From Brienomyrus brachyistius (Eukaryota; Chordata; Actinopteri; Osteoglossiformes; Mormyridae), in NCBI RefSeq assembly GCF_023856365.1, contig NW_026042446.1:124001-188000 (forward strand): a stretch of 64,000 nt of DNA, written 5' to 3'. Below, piece by piece: positions 9,290 through 20,984 of the stretch. Below the pieces are notes generated by a model that saw nothing but the letters and a program-made list of their open reading frames with translations, had not been told where the DNA came from and did no database searches. Within the stretch, counting starts at the first letter, position 1, and each line of letters opens with the position of its first letter. A program made the position numbers and the translations under genes.

Positions 9290-10002
9290 ACCCTGGGCAG
9301 AAAATGCATTGTTTGTACAGTATGCCTTAGTGACAGAGTACCAATTTCAGAGGGTATTAACTTGAAAAATATGCAATGAAATACCTCATAATAATGTCTG
9401 AACATTCAAACACAGCATACAATTCAGTTTGCAAATTTAAACAATTTTATCTAAAAAGGACAGTTTAATTTCAGAGCCAATGGCCGTGTGACAAAAAACA
9501 TTTGAATTATTATTATTTTCTTAGTAAGATGAAACGCCGAAAACATTCCTGGAGCCTTCAATTTAGCGTACACGGTGCCCTCTACAGGATTCTGTCGAAA
9601 CAGCATCCCCGTCAGCCTCGTTTGCAGAATGTACGCATTTTTTTCCAGCATACGTTTTTCTTTATAAATCCCAAAATCTCCTTAGAAATGTAACAAATGT
9701 TATGAATGAAGCATTTATAAATGAGTTCCCCAATTAATGCGTTTACATGGCTAGCTCTGTAATTGCATTATTAAAATCACATGAAAACATCTTAATTGCA
9801 TCAAGGCACGTAAACGTAGTCACATGACAAAAGATAACTTCGTGACTTAGCGAACTCATGTTCTTCATCTCCTCTGTATGGACCATAGAGCTGTGTATCG
9901 GAGAGTCTGGCGACACGCTACGTTTCAAGATAGAGAATATAATTCAATATGCTGCTATATTTTGCAATTTTTAAAATCTGATCTCAGGAAAACTTGTCAA
10001 GG

Positions 10003-10010
10003 TATAAAAA
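10003..10010 (+). promoter_or_regulatory. TATA-like box before unit 2 gene
   Basis: TATAAAAA in a conserved block (caaggtataaaaagcacac). Two good donors follow, CATG|GTGAGG near 10480 and AAAG|GTAAAG near 10567, so a noncoding first exon could splice to the acceptor at 11910. Start site and use are inferred. Confidence 0.35.
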
Positions 10011-10732
10011 GCACACCGCCATGAAATCTGAGTACAAATGTTTGCTTTTTTTTTAACGCAACCATAATAGAGGGGTCTGCATTTATCACAGTCCCTGTAA
10101 AAATCTAACATCATAGCACCATAACTACTGCGGATTCAGCCAACGGCGGCAACGTCACTAGTCAGCAGTGTTGTGCAGGTTACTGGAAATTACTACTCAT
10201 CAATTACCGCATATAAATGTACTTTTAATACGGGTGGGATTGGACCATGTGTCTGCCAGGAGTTTCGACGTGTGGTGGGTGCAAATGGTCGGTGGCGATG
10301 TTTCTGCAACACAGATGTTTGCTGATGGGTTTTCAAGCATCGCGGAGACATAGTGCCAATGCATGTGTGCTCTCTGGCTAGTTATATTATTTCAGTGTTG
10401 CAGCTATGACAGTGCCAGACAATACAACCGTCTAATTGTATCTATCAGCGTACCTACAATACCACCCATTCATTGCGCCATGGTGAGGTCGGGTGGCGTT
10501 ACATCATAAACGGGAAATTAAGGGAACATGCTGCCTTTATCCATTAATATTTTCACGCAAGACAAAGGTAAAGAGTGCATTTAAATTTCAGCACCTTCCG
10601 TGTTTTTTAATGGCAATTAGTTACATTACTCCTTATAGACAAAAGTAGTGGGGTTATAGTAACGCCTTACTACCAACACTGCAAGGTTTGCTAATGCTAA
10701 CGTTAGCAGTACAGCCTTATGCTACTTCCTCT

Positions 10733-10814
10733 CAGAATCAGAATGGACTTTATTGCCAAATGTTGAGCAGGTTTACAACATCAGGAAATTGCTGCGGTGT
10801 TCAGTGCGATATCC
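10733..10814 (-). mobile_element. Short LINE 3'-tail insertion, unit 2
   Basis: About 80 bp starting cagaatcagaatgg and containing ctttattgcca, the reverse complement of a common fish LINE/SINE 3' end. Units 1, 5 and 6 have the uninterrupted site (ttcctctcgcaag), so this is an A-lineage insertion in the probable 5' intron. Confidence 0.6.
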
Positions 10815-11493
10815 TCGCAAGATAAGATAGCGTTACCGTCACTGTGCAAATACAATAAGATGTCTTTGGAGCAAGCCTGTCGACGCCATGTTAAGGATAA
10901 AAGTACAAGTAAAAGACAATATGAAATAAAAGAAATATACAACAACAGGAAAGAAAAAAAAATGCTGGTACTGGAAGCAAAGAAACCAGTAAAACACTGT
11001 CAGAGGAACATTGGAGAGCTCGGAGCAGCTGCGAATGTGCCGCCATCATTGTTCATAATTCTTCAGTTTACGTTGCTACAGTGGAAGAGTGAAATGGCTG
11101 AAGATGAATTACAGCACTGCTGTCTAACGGTCCGGGGGTCAGACAGAGCAGAAAATAAACCACCGCGGGAACCTTTGCATGTAAACTATTAATTAGAATC
11201 TGTACCTTTAGGACAAAACACAACATGGCAATAAGTGTATCGACATATCCCTAGATTCTTAGGAATATTAGCAATACAGAAAAATTTCCAAGTGGCTAAA
11301 TATTTAGTTGTAAATGAAAACCACGAGTGAGATAAAAACGTCCCCTCGTCATTCCCCTGCATCAAATCCCCCACTGATTGAATGGGTCGCTTAATTATCG
11401 CTATGAATTCTGGGAGTCTGTGAAACGTCACGACCGCAGCTCTCGCGTTACTTGCTACCAGGAAGGAATTCCATTCAAATACTTTAATAAATT

Positions 11494-11518
11494 TATATAT
11501 ATATATATATATATATAT
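11494..11518. repeat. (TA)n microsatellite, unit 2
   Basis: 25 nt of alternating TA. It is absent from B units, where the site reads acattttatttataac. Confidence 0.95.
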
Positions 11519-11930
11519 CTCAATCAATCAATTAAACAGACACGAACTGTAGTGTGTCATTCTACATCTTGTGTTGATAATAAATCGATATTCCGTAAAC
11601 ATTCGATATACGGCCCAGCCACAATTGGTCCGTTTTGTCACCTGGAAACTTAGCAACTGTGTTGTAAGCGAATCTGCAGCGCTTTTATGTTTTTAAAGGT
11701 GTCTTCTAAATTTACGCTGCTTCTATTATCTTTCCGCGCTTTTGTCAATATATATCGTGTGTCTTGTCATTTGATTGAAGTGTTTGAAGACTTTGCAGCG
11801 TGCTGGCACTAATCGGCCACCGTATCTTAGCAACCGCATCATAACAATTTGAATTTCATTTAGAGTTTTGATTTGAACATTCAAAGCAGCTCAGATTTTC
11901 AGTTTCCCAGCAAGATATACGACGCGAAAG

Positions 11931-12042
11931 ATGTCTGCCTTGAACGCGACTGTCTACCTCCAGAGAATTGACTCGTTCCTGCCAAATGGGGCCGTCAGTG
12001 TCCGGATTGCTCCGGAAGACATCCCCGGTTCAGTCAGCCATG
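11931..12042 (+). CDS. First coding exon, gene copy 2 (A-type)
   Basis: This is the A-lineage version, 112 nt, with three extra codons after MSA (MSALNATVYLQ against MSAFIYLQ). The acceptor is tttcccag at 11903-11910 and the donor is CATG|GTAAGG at 12043. Phase 1 is kept. Ser, Phe and Gly replace Trp, Leu and Asp of the B version (DSFLPNG against DWLLPND). The frame upstream is closed, which supports this ATG. The partner exons are 16431-16454 and 17001-17914. Confidence 0.5.
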
Positions 12043-12566
12043 GTAAGGACGGCAAAATGATGCCCATAATATCTCAGTACTCGAAGAATGAAAGTCAGAA
12101 TAGGGTTGACTGGTCTTGAATCTTGCAGTCTGTGATAACTATCTTATCCTAACTCGGAACTAAATGTCTTAGGATACTAAATAATAAAATGGTTCACCTT
12201 TAGCCCAACAGCGATTTGTTACCATGAAGCAGTAAAAAATACGGGGCTCTTTTCGGCATGTCTACTGTACTGTATAACGAAATCAGTAAAATCTGTGGCT
12301 GAGACGTGTTTGAACAAACATCAAATGCTAAGGTAACAGGTGAATATGTCCCCCACATTGCCAAAAGCCAGCCAACGTGAGTAACCCCCTTCCTTCGGCT
12401 GTGCCTAAATTCTCGTCTAAATACGCCCATTTATTCACTTGCAGGGTGTTACATTGAGATGGCGCTTTCTTTACAAAAACACATTTTAATTGTGGTCACA
12501 AGTTGATACACAAGTACAAGTATCAACGAGAATCGTTTGGTAGCCATTAGCAAGCTTCTGGCATAA

Positions 12567-12678
12567 TTCTAGCGGAATGTTTGATCACTCTTCTTTGCAG
12601 AATTTCTAGTTCATTTAAACTAGTTGGGGTCCTGGCACGGACCCACAAATTTTCAATAGGGTTGAGATCGGGGGTACT
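12567..12678 (-). mobile_element. Tc1-like transposase C-terminal fragment, unit 2
   Basis: Read on the minus strand from 12678 it gives STPDLNPIENLWVRA and then SLNELEILQRRVI. This is the DxNPIENLW region around the catalytic Glu of DD34E Tc1 transposases and the sequence after it. No other part of the transposase is adjacent. It is absent from units 1 and 6 through deletion. Confidence 0.85.
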
Positions 12679-12731
12679 TCACAAAGCAGGATTTCTTGCT
12701 TTGCCGAATAACTTGTTGGAGTTAAAGTACA

Positions 12732-13049
12732 CCTCTGGGACCCGGGTTCGAGTCTCCGCCTGGGTCACATGTGTGTGGAGTTTGCATGTTCTCCCCATGT
12801 CGTCGTGGGGTTTCCTCCGGGTACTCCGATTTCCCCCCACAGTCCAAAAACATGCTGAGGCTAATTGGAGTTGCCAAATTGCCCGTAGGTGTGCATGTCA
12901 GAGTGAATGGTGTGTGAGTGTGCTCTGCGATAGGCTGGCCCCCCATCCTGGGTTGTTTCCTGCCCCGTGCCTATTGCTTCCGGGATAGGCTCTGGACCCC
13001 CCGTCACCCAGTTGGATAAGCGGTTTGGAAAATGGATGGATGGATGGAT
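12732..13049 (+). mobile_element. tRNA-derived SINE with (GGAT)n tail, unit 2
   Basis: It has a B-box GGTTCGAGTCT near the start, the conserved core gtttgcatgttctcccc and tttcctccgggtactccg, then gataagcggtttgg and a gatggatggatgg tail. This is a widespread fish SINE type sharing an L2/CR1-like tail. The B-lineage sequence at this point is missing about 440 bp (equivalent to 48383-48823), so insertion and deletion are coupled. Confidence 0.8.
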
Positions 13050-13732
13050 TATGTGGCTTTTACAATCTGTTTTGAAAGTGATTTATCAAAATGACTTATT
13101 TCAGTTTCGACTGTCTTATTAGCAGTTTTTGTGTCAATATGTAGGTATGTGCAAAATGGCCCCTGAAAATGTAATGTGAGTGAGATTGAAGCATTTAGTC
13201 ATTGATTGCATTTTGAATGAAAGCAAAGTGAAATGCTTAACAATTTAGCCCACATAAGTAAATATTGTGGTGACTGCATGAAGAGTTTTGTCTTAGCAAT
13301 GGAAAAAAAACTGTAAAATTCACACTGCCTTTCCAAACTGATTGGTGTGAAGAGCAGTGACAGACAGTCCAGACTGATGGGCCATTGACAGTATGCAAAG
13401 GTGACTCCAAAGTCACTTCAAAGTTGTAACACTTTAGTAATCAAATCTCATACAATTTTTTGAATCTCTCATTCACCTTTGTGTAGCCATCCCCTATATC
13501 TGTAAGCTTCGGAGCTCAAGTCTAGGCTAGAAATATTTATAATGTGATATTTTACAATTTGTCAGCACCACTGAAAATAGGTTTTTGAAAAGTGTATGTT
13601 TAAAGTAGATTTTAACAAAAAAAAAAAAATGACATTCTAAATGTTCTCAGATTATTAGTGCTGAGTTTGTGCTGAATAAAAGCATTTGTAGCACTTTGGG
13701 ATAAATATTTTTTAGATAGGTGAAATATTTAA

Positions 13733-15692
13733 CAGTTTTTCTGAATTGCTGAAGTATTGAAAATCATTTTGGGAACAAAACTGCCGATTGCCAAAAGTCA
13801 TTTATTGAATCAGTCTCTTGTTTGGTGAAACTTTAAACCATGCTCACCTAGTTAGACACAATTTGCAGATCTCAGTCATCCTTTTTGCAAAATTCAAAAC
13901 ACATTCTCATTCATCAAAACACATTTTGAGCTATGGTGAACTTTGATGCAAAATAGAAAACACAGGCCGCAGAGGTTAAGCGCAGCCCACACACAGTAGT
14001 CATTGACTCAAAACTGTTCACACATATTTCTAAACATTTGAAGAAGCCAAAGAGTGACTAGAACATAGAATACGTGCCATAGAAGGATAGGAGTTGCATT
14101 TTGAAGTCAAGGTACAAAAGGGTCACACAGAGGATTCTTTCTGCATCACTCAACAAGGGATAGCATCACTAGTCCCAGCACTGAGACATGGTGATGAGGC
14201 AGAATGAATATTCTTCTGTGACTCTGGCTTGGCAGTAGCACATTTTACTGTAATATGCCTCTCGTTTGGTTACTTTATGGATTAGTTTTTTATAGTAACT
14301 TTTCTAGAGTACTATGTATGGCAAACGTTACATATTACAGTTTTTCTTGTTGTTTACGCACAATTACTTGTACTTGAGACACAATGACTCCAACCCCCTG
14401 AACCAATTCTGCTAAACTACAAGCACAATTCCTGCTTTACACTCAAATTGCATTTTTAAAACACACTTTTTTCAAAACACTACACACAATTCTCTGCATT
14501 TGGCACAATTTCCATGAAGAAAATCTCTTGTTTTCACAAGGAACACACTGTCATTCAAAATTGTAAAGTAAGTTGCCCTACTTTGCATACTAACTCATCA
14601 CATAATTGTAATTTAGAAATCAGAGCTTTATAAAAGGCCAACAGGTGAGCTCTTCTGTTTTGGAGCAATGGATGCCAACGTTGGAAACAGAGGCAGAGCC
14701 AGAGGAGTGAGAGTAAGAGGAGGAGGACGGGGAGCACGAGGAAGGCCAAAGAAAGTAATCTCTCATGATATCAAAGCCACTTTGGTTGACCATGTGATCA
14801 ACCATGGTCTAACAATGAGGGAGGCTGGGCAAAGAGAGTTGAAGTCTCTTGATGGCTGGATTCCCCATGCTAGGTGATATTTCCCCCGCTGCTTGGCCAG
14901 GGCAAACATTGCTTGTGATGTGGATGAGGTGCTGTGGCCAGACCGAAACAGAAGGGAGGATGCAGCGGAGTTGTTTTTTTTTTTTTATACTGTAACTGTA
15001 TTCAGTAAATTCTTGGAATATAAATTCAAAAAAAGGCTTACAGTAAGTCACTATGATGAATGAAGAAGTGGTCATAGTGTTTTACATTAAGCACTTCAGT
15101 AATCAACTGGTTCTTATAAATGTCTATTCATATGATGGTTTGTGTGTCATTTGAAAACAAAATACCATTTTGAGAATAAATTACATTGTTATGAACGTAA
15201 AGTTTCATTTTGCAAGAGAATTGAAGGGTTCTGCCCATTGTGTGTGTGTTTTTTGATTTGTGTGTAGAGTTATGACAATACGGGGCATGCTTTCAGAAAA
15301 TGTGTATAAACAATTGGGAAAAACTGTAATTATCAGTCATAACTGTATACAAATATTTTTGGTAGACGACCATAATTTTTTTTTATTATTATAGTCTTGC
15401 GGTTTCTCATTTACATGTCAACAACAGTTTTGACTGGTACTGTTTTCATTTTTTGCTGTAGAGTGCTATGACTGTTCAGTAGTGTACCTTTAACCAACTG
15501 ACTTGAGATGCATGATCTGAAAACAGTGTTTGCTTTTGAGCAAAGATAATATAGTTTTGAGAAGATTGTTTGATTTTGCAAGACAAGTGTAAGGTTTTGT
15601 GAGTTTAGCTTGAATTTTAGAGTTTGTGCTTAGTGGTTTGATTAAAGGAGATGAGATTTTAGGACATGTGTTTTAGCAATTCAGAAAAACAG
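13733..15692. mobile_element. Old Tc1-like element interrupted by a younger one, unit 2
   Basis: Same terminal repeats as at 2993. The body is split by the 989-bp element at 14338-15326. Confidence 0.7.
14338..15326 (+). mobile_element. Internally deleted Tc1/mariner-like transposon, unit 2
   Basis: 989 bp between TA dinucleotides (14336-14337 and 15327-15328). The ends are CAGTTTTTCTTGTTGTTTA and, as reverse complement, CAGTTTTTCCCAATTGTTTA. The unoccupied TA is visible in unit 1 (near 3610) and in units 5 and 6. The frame 14668-14877 holds a transposase N-terminus (RGRPKK basic hook, then DIKATLVDHVINHGLTMREA), followed at once by C-terminal transposase sequence (GWIPHAR, then after a stop PRCLAR and CDVDEVLWPD). 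The catalytic core is deleted, so the element is non-autonomous. Confidence 0.85.
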
Positions 15693-15849
15693 TAAAATGT
15701 CAAGGCCTGTCAGACTACTTTGAAAGTGGGTGAGAGGCCTCAGACTCCATATCTGGTACTATGACAAAAAATCCCAATCTATCTATCTAGTGCTGCTTCA
15801 TTATTCCATCCTCTTTGTGCAATGTACTGATGTACAGTACTGTCAGAAA

Positions 15850-15968
15850 AACAGCATGATACTACCACCAACATGCTTGACCGTTGGTTCGGTGTTCTTA
15901 GGTTAAGAAAACAACCTCACCTTGATCCCCTGCAAACATATTGCTTTTCATTGTGGCCAAGCAGAGAA
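15850..15968 (-). mobile_element. Tc1-like transposase scrap, unit 2
   Basis: Same scrap as at 4171, with the glycine run altered (accaccaacatgc). Confidence 0.55.
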
Positions 15969-16240
15969 GTTAATGACACATTCACACATCATTGTGACTG
16001 CCCCCCCCCTGTGAATGTGCAGCCATCAGCAGCTTTTCAGATTGTTAGCCAGACAGAACACACTAAGGAATGTGTCTATTTTATTCGAGCACAGTACAGA
16101 ACCATGTGTTTTTTTATTTTTCATTTTCCACTCTGTCCACCTTTATTCTCCACAATCAACTTTATTACTTTGTTTAGGCCTGTATTTATTGTATTGCACA
16201 CATCTTGGGTCCGCCTCATCTCCAAAAGGTGAAGTAAAAT

Positions 16241-16382
16241 ACAAAATTCTTTCATCAATAAACTGACTAAAACACATTTTGCTAGTTATACGCCATCTTT
16301 GCCTCACAACAGAAACAATTTCTTAAATTTCACAGGCCATTTATTGCAGTGTAGTCAGTTTATTAATGAATTAGAATTTTGT
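16241..16382. repeat. Inverted repeat, unit 2
   Basis: A-lineage version with a 3-base deletion in the left arm, so pairing is weaker. Confidence 0.75.
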
Positions 16383-16430
16383 CTAAATATAAGAAAATTA
16401 TACTTTTTCTTAGATTTAAATTTTTTGCAG

Positions 16431-16454
16431 TGAAGTTACAATACCTGATTTCAG
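16431..16454 (+). CDS. 24-nt microexon, gene copy 2
   Basis: A-lineage form: acceptor ttttttgcag, Lys instead of Glu at the second residue (KLQYLIS), and the same CAG|GTAAGT donor. Confidence 0.5.
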
Positions 16455-16777
16455 GTAAGTCATTTCTGATTTCATAATCACTGCTCTCCCTGGTGGATGG
16501 ATAAATCATTGCAAGTACTTTAAACACAGAGAGGTAAGGGGCGGATCATGCCGGCCCCCTTGTTCATTACATCATCATGGGGGATCTCATTATAGTCAAG
16601 GTCCCACCCAAGACCCAGCAGGGACCTGTCATGGACCAGCCAAGGCCCCATCATGGAAACGGGAAAATTCAAGCGGCTACATCTGTAAATTTGGTGCACA
16701 TGAACCTTTCCAGTGTTGTTTTTCGCTGTTGTTCTGCATATCAGGGAATCTGTGCACTACATGGTGTGTTTTTATAG

Positions 16778-16917
16778 GTCAAGTTCCCCTGCTGAAATGC
16801 AGGCAGCCCAATTCAAGACCAGCGCATAAGTCTCCCAAGCATGTGTTTCCTATATCCGATAAGATGGCAGAATTTCTCTCAATGTGCAATACTGACTGCC
16901 AAGTGCGATATCTGTGA
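16778..16917 (+). other. Possible alternative terminal exon, unit 2
   Basis: Identical to 5083-5222, with the same acceptor and TGA. Confidence 0.3.
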
Positions 16918-17000
16918 TGTATGTGATGTACTTTTCTTGTAGAGTGACATAAGGATTCACTTTAATTAAATGTGTGTCCCCTATCTTTATAATCCAAAAG

Positions 17001-17914
17001 GACGAACCAGTACCAGCAGTGGAGGCCGTCAGAAGAAATGCCGCACTGGGCCACCGGCACCCAGCTCCCAAACCATATCTGGATCTGCTCCCATCCCGTT
17101 GGCGACCAGCAGGGCTCAGCAGGGCAGAAGACGCCGTAGAAATACGGCGGGAGGCCGGTCAGGCCGTAGAAAGAAGTGTAAAAAACAGAAGGGGCCATTT
17201 ACAAAAAATTTGCAGAACCTGCTAACCTTCAGTAACCCCTTTGATTCAATCCAGGTGGGTGACAAGATCCCGTGTGTGGATCTCACCCAGAGTGACGACG
17301 AGGTTGCTACCATCCTGTGTCGCACTCCATCAATGTCAGAGCCTGAGCCCTGCTCACCAGCCTTCTCCTCCACTTCCTTCTTATTTCCATCACCAGTCCC
17401 ATCCTCTTTTGCCTCCTCTCCATCCCCATCTTTTTTTACAGACTCTCCTCCTCCGTCACCATGTGTAGTCTCACCTGTAAGCCCATCTCCACACCCATCT
17501 TCACCTCCAGCCACAGTTCATCCCACCCCTCTGTATCAGGTTCCAGCGCAAGCTGCAGCCCCCTCATCTGAGCTGGTTACGGGTCCGACACCCCTACTTA
17601 TTTCCCCTTCTGTTGTTTTTGAGAAAATGGAAAGATTCAATAAGATGCATAACTTTTATCTATGCAACTATTCTAAAATGACCTATGATGCCAAGTGCCT
17701 TGCTCATTACTGGTGTAATCAGTTTTGGAATGATTTTCAACATGCAGTTTACATCTGCAAGCAGGGGAAGAATCAAAATTCAGAGAATCACTACTCATAT
17801 GGTGATAATGAGGGTGCCCAAACTGAGCTGATATTTGATGATGAGGCGCTGGATCAGCTAAGTGCCATCCCCGGGGTCCTGGAGATGGCTGTGGAGATGG
17901 GCTATCTTGTGTGA
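17001..17914 (+). CDS. Terminal coding exon, gene copy 2 (A-type)
   Basis: Same frame as copy 1, with ATG at 16970 or spliced entry at 17001. The one residue change is Ala to Thr in GAQ(A/T)EL near the C terminus (about 17822). It keeps the A-type 5-residue deletion (FSNPF where B has FSDSKLANPF) and the short GYLV end. Confidence 0.75.
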
Positions 17915-17970
17915 TGTAAATAGTTTTTTTATAGAACCTGTAAATAATTAGGTGAGAGATCTCACAAGTA

Positions 17971-18283
17971 CTTAGGATAAGATAAGATTAAGGTAGTTTA
18001 ACCTTATCTTAACTAATCCTAAGATTGTATGATATAAGATTACATAGGATAAGACTAAGGATAGCTTAAGATAAGATAGTATAGAATAAGATAAGCCTAA
18101 GATAGGATAAGTTAAGGTTAAACTAAGATAATATGACATAAGATTACATAGAATAAACTAAGAATAGGTTAAGATAAGATTGTATATAACGTAAGATAGT
18201 ATAGAATAAGATAAGAATAAGATAGGGTAAGTTAAGATAAGATTATATAATATGCAATAACACAGGATAAGATAAGATAGGTT
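17971..18283 (+). repeat. TAAGATAAGA-like degenerate repeat, unit 2
   Basis: Same length and order as unit 1. One visible change is gatataag for gacataag near 18030. Confidence 0.85.
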
Positions 18284-18400
18284 TGTCAGGGACTGTACTG
18301 TTCCTATCCTGCCCTTCATTCCCCAAATGGGGGGGGCACGAGGTTAATATAAAGTTGTATAATTTTAGTTTTTAGTTTTCTTATTCTTCTATTTGTATTA

Positions 18401-18406
18401 AATAAA
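18401..18406 (+). terminator. Poly(A) signal AATAAA, copy 2
   Basis: Same context and GT-rich downstream element as copy 1. Confidence 0.6.
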
Positions 18407-18509
18407 TATGGATTATTTTGAGTATGGTTTGTGTCTGTGTGATTATTTAAAACATTGTGAAGTTTCACACAAAATTTGATTAGTTTAAATAATGATTGGT
18501 TAAACTCAT

Positions 18510-19335
18510 AAGGTTCTCCACCAGAAGGAGACCAAAGTATTTGGTTCTATCGATGATCTCTACGCATGACCCGTTGATGTGCAGCTGAGAGTGGTCACTC
18601 CGTGTTCAACAACCATTTCTTTTGTTTTGTCTACATTCAGAAACAGGTGGTTGGCTCTGCACCAGTTCGATAGTCATTGCACTTCCTCTTTGTATGCTTC
18701 CTCATCGTGTTTACTGATGAGACCCACCATAGCTGCGTCATCAGCAAACTTGATGATGTGATTTGAACTGTGCATTGGCACATAGTCATGAGTCATCAGA
18801 GTGAACAGTAGTGGACTGAGCACACAGCCCTGGCGGGCTCCAGTGCTCAGTGTGGTGGTGCTGGAAGTGTTGCTCCTGATCCAGACTGACTGAGGTTTCT
18901 CAGTAAAGTCCAAGGTCCAATTGGAAAGAGAGCCGTTCAGGCCCAGGAGGCTCAGTTCTTCAATCAGCTGCGGAATGATTGTGTTGAATGCTGAACTGAA
19001 GTCTATGAACAGCATTTGAACGCAAGTGTCTTGTGGGTAAGGGCCAAATGGAGTGTGGTGGCTATGGCATTGTCCATGGAACAGTCGTGGTGATATGTGA
19101 ATTGCAGGGGGTCTAGTAATTAGGGCAGCAGGGTCTTGATGTGCTTTATGAAGAGCCTCTTGAAGCACTTCATAATGATGGGTGTGAGTGCAGCAGGACA
19201 GTATTTGTTGAGGCTGAACAATGAAGTTTTCTTCAGCATGGGGACGATGGTGGTGGTCTATTTCACTGGTTTGATTGATGAGAGAGAACTGACCGACTTT
19301 GACACGGGGAGAAGATGCAAAGTCCTCACTCATGG
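18510..19335 (-). mobile_element. Decayed LINE RT fragment, unit 2
   Basis: Same element as in unit 1. The RT frame is 19333-18674, with one residue change (CCTHTHH for CCTYTHH). Confidence 0.85.
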
Positions 19336-19824
19336 AATCCTGGTGGAGACTCGAAACCAGGTCCCAATGGTCTGAGACGACAGTGCTTGAAGCTGTGCCA
19401 TTATGTTACGAGTAGTAGAATGGAAAAATAAAGGACGTTGTTTGAGAGTAATGACTCTGGGCTCTGCTAATGGAATTACTGCTGTTGGGTTCTTGACTCC
19501 TTGATGAAGTTTTACAATATTTCCCTCAGTCTAACATATTTGAGCAATCGGACCTGAGCATGAGACTCTGATAGCATGAATGTCACATCAGATGCAAAAG
19601 TGACCACTGACTCTTAGAGTCAAAATATTGCATTTACACTACATCAACTAATTTCAACAAAGTCATCTGACCACTAACCTGCTCTGTTAACGACGTTTTC
19701 AATTTCCCTTTTTCTGTGTCATTTGAAGTATGCAGCCATTGCTCAATGGCTGCATTGCTCAAATACTGCTGTCATTTTTAGATTAACAGTATTGGTCTAG
19801 TTTAATATATGCGCTCACTATTCC

Positions 19825-19957
19825 TTCTGGTTTTCCTGGTCAGGGTCATAGGGGGTGCTATCACAGACAGCACTGGCTACAGGGCTGGGGTACATGCTGG
19901 ACAGGGTGCCACTCCTTCACATAACACACACTATGGGCAACTGAGAAACACCAGTTC
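19825..19957 (-). mobile_element. Degenerate SINE/LINE-tail fragment, unit 2
   Basis: Same fragment as at 8130. Confidence 0.5.
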
Positions 19958-20746
19958 ATCAAACTGCATCTTTAAATGGCGGAAAAAAAACTGCACAAGA
20001 ATCTACAACCTACTGAACCAGCTTGCCACTTGTTTAACATGCGACTATAATAGATTAGTACTTGCAGTTAATTAGTTTATAAACGTTTATGGCATTATTT
20101 TATGGCCATGTGCTTTGCATGTAAGACCTATAAATTATTTACAACTGTTTTTTTTTTTATTGTAACCTGCACAGTTGTAACGTTCCTGGAATATCTTATT
20201 CCATAGTTACTGTTTTTCTAGGTATCATCATGTACTTTAGTGATGTACTTTTTATGACCAGTGATTGATGTGACAGAGTAACCCAATCAATAAGCAATTC
20301 ATATATCTGTGATTTAGGAAAAACGCCTCCTGAATCCACAGAGGTAACACACCCCCAAGCCGCCAGAGGGCACTCTTACCATTTTATATAGTCTGCTGAT
20401 AATTATATGCCTTTAATACACACTTCTGTTTAAGGTAAATAAGTTAACAAGGGGAGTTGTGGAGGGGTGGGGGAAGGTTTGTTCTGAAGTATTGGAGGAG
20501 GGATTATCACTGGAGTGATATATTTACATTTCTTTCATTTGTAGATTTTTTTATGTGTGAATTTTGTGTTCATTTATGGGTTTTTTTTTGTTACTGTAAA
20601 TCTGGTGAAACTTACCGTCAAGTAGAACAGTTTTGGACTTAAATTTGTAATTTTTCATACAATATATTGTATTTTCAAAATGTTTTTTATTGCTGCGAGG
20701 ACTATCCCCATTAGGGAAACGGTGCATAACAAGCCTTCACCCTGGG

Positions 20747-20984
20747 GAAGATGGTGGTAGTGCTATCGTTTGACAACCAGAAGGTTGCAGGTTCAAGCCC
20801 TGGTTCCTCCTGTCCCCATCAAAATGGGGCCTTGAGCAAGACCCTAAACCCCAAATTGCTTCTAGTGTGTAGGTTGGCACCTTGCATGGAAGCCTTCGCC
20901 ACCGGAGTGTGTGTGTGGCATAAAATGTAAAGTGCTTTGAGTACTTGTACGAATAGAAACGCGTTATATAAATGCAGTCCATTT
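20747..20984 (+). mobile_element. tRNA-derived SINE, unit 2
   Basis: Same insertion as at 9052. Confidence 0.8.

Larger units (their letters stand above)
1..10368 (+). repeat. Tandem unit 1 (chimera: B-lineage 5' half, A-lineage 3' half)
   Basis: The first bases recur at 10369, 22064, 33771, 45473 and 56556, which defines the unit phase (an arbitrary choice). Up to about 4975 the sequence follows units 5/6 and lacks the nested Tc1-like element and SINE of units 2-4. From about 5250 on it is nearly identical to units 2-4. Stretches without exons: 1-1116 is probable 5'UTR/intron with no recognised element; 1240-2992 is intron with no element except a 10-base SINE scar near 1772; 3960-4766 is intron with a Tc1 scrap and an inverted repeat; 7641-8129, 8263-9043 and 9298-10002 hold nothing I can name. 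Confidence 0.93.

Noticed and set aside
9124..9405. Minus-strand frames of 80-93 codons around 9.0-9.4 kb
   Set aside because: They run through the SINE and its flanks and have no support beyond being open.
10861..11192. Open frame of 110 codons starting MSLEQACRRHV in units 2-4
   Set aside because: In B units the frame shifts and stops after about 48 codons, no splice sites or family resemblance support it, and it lies in the proposed 5' intron.
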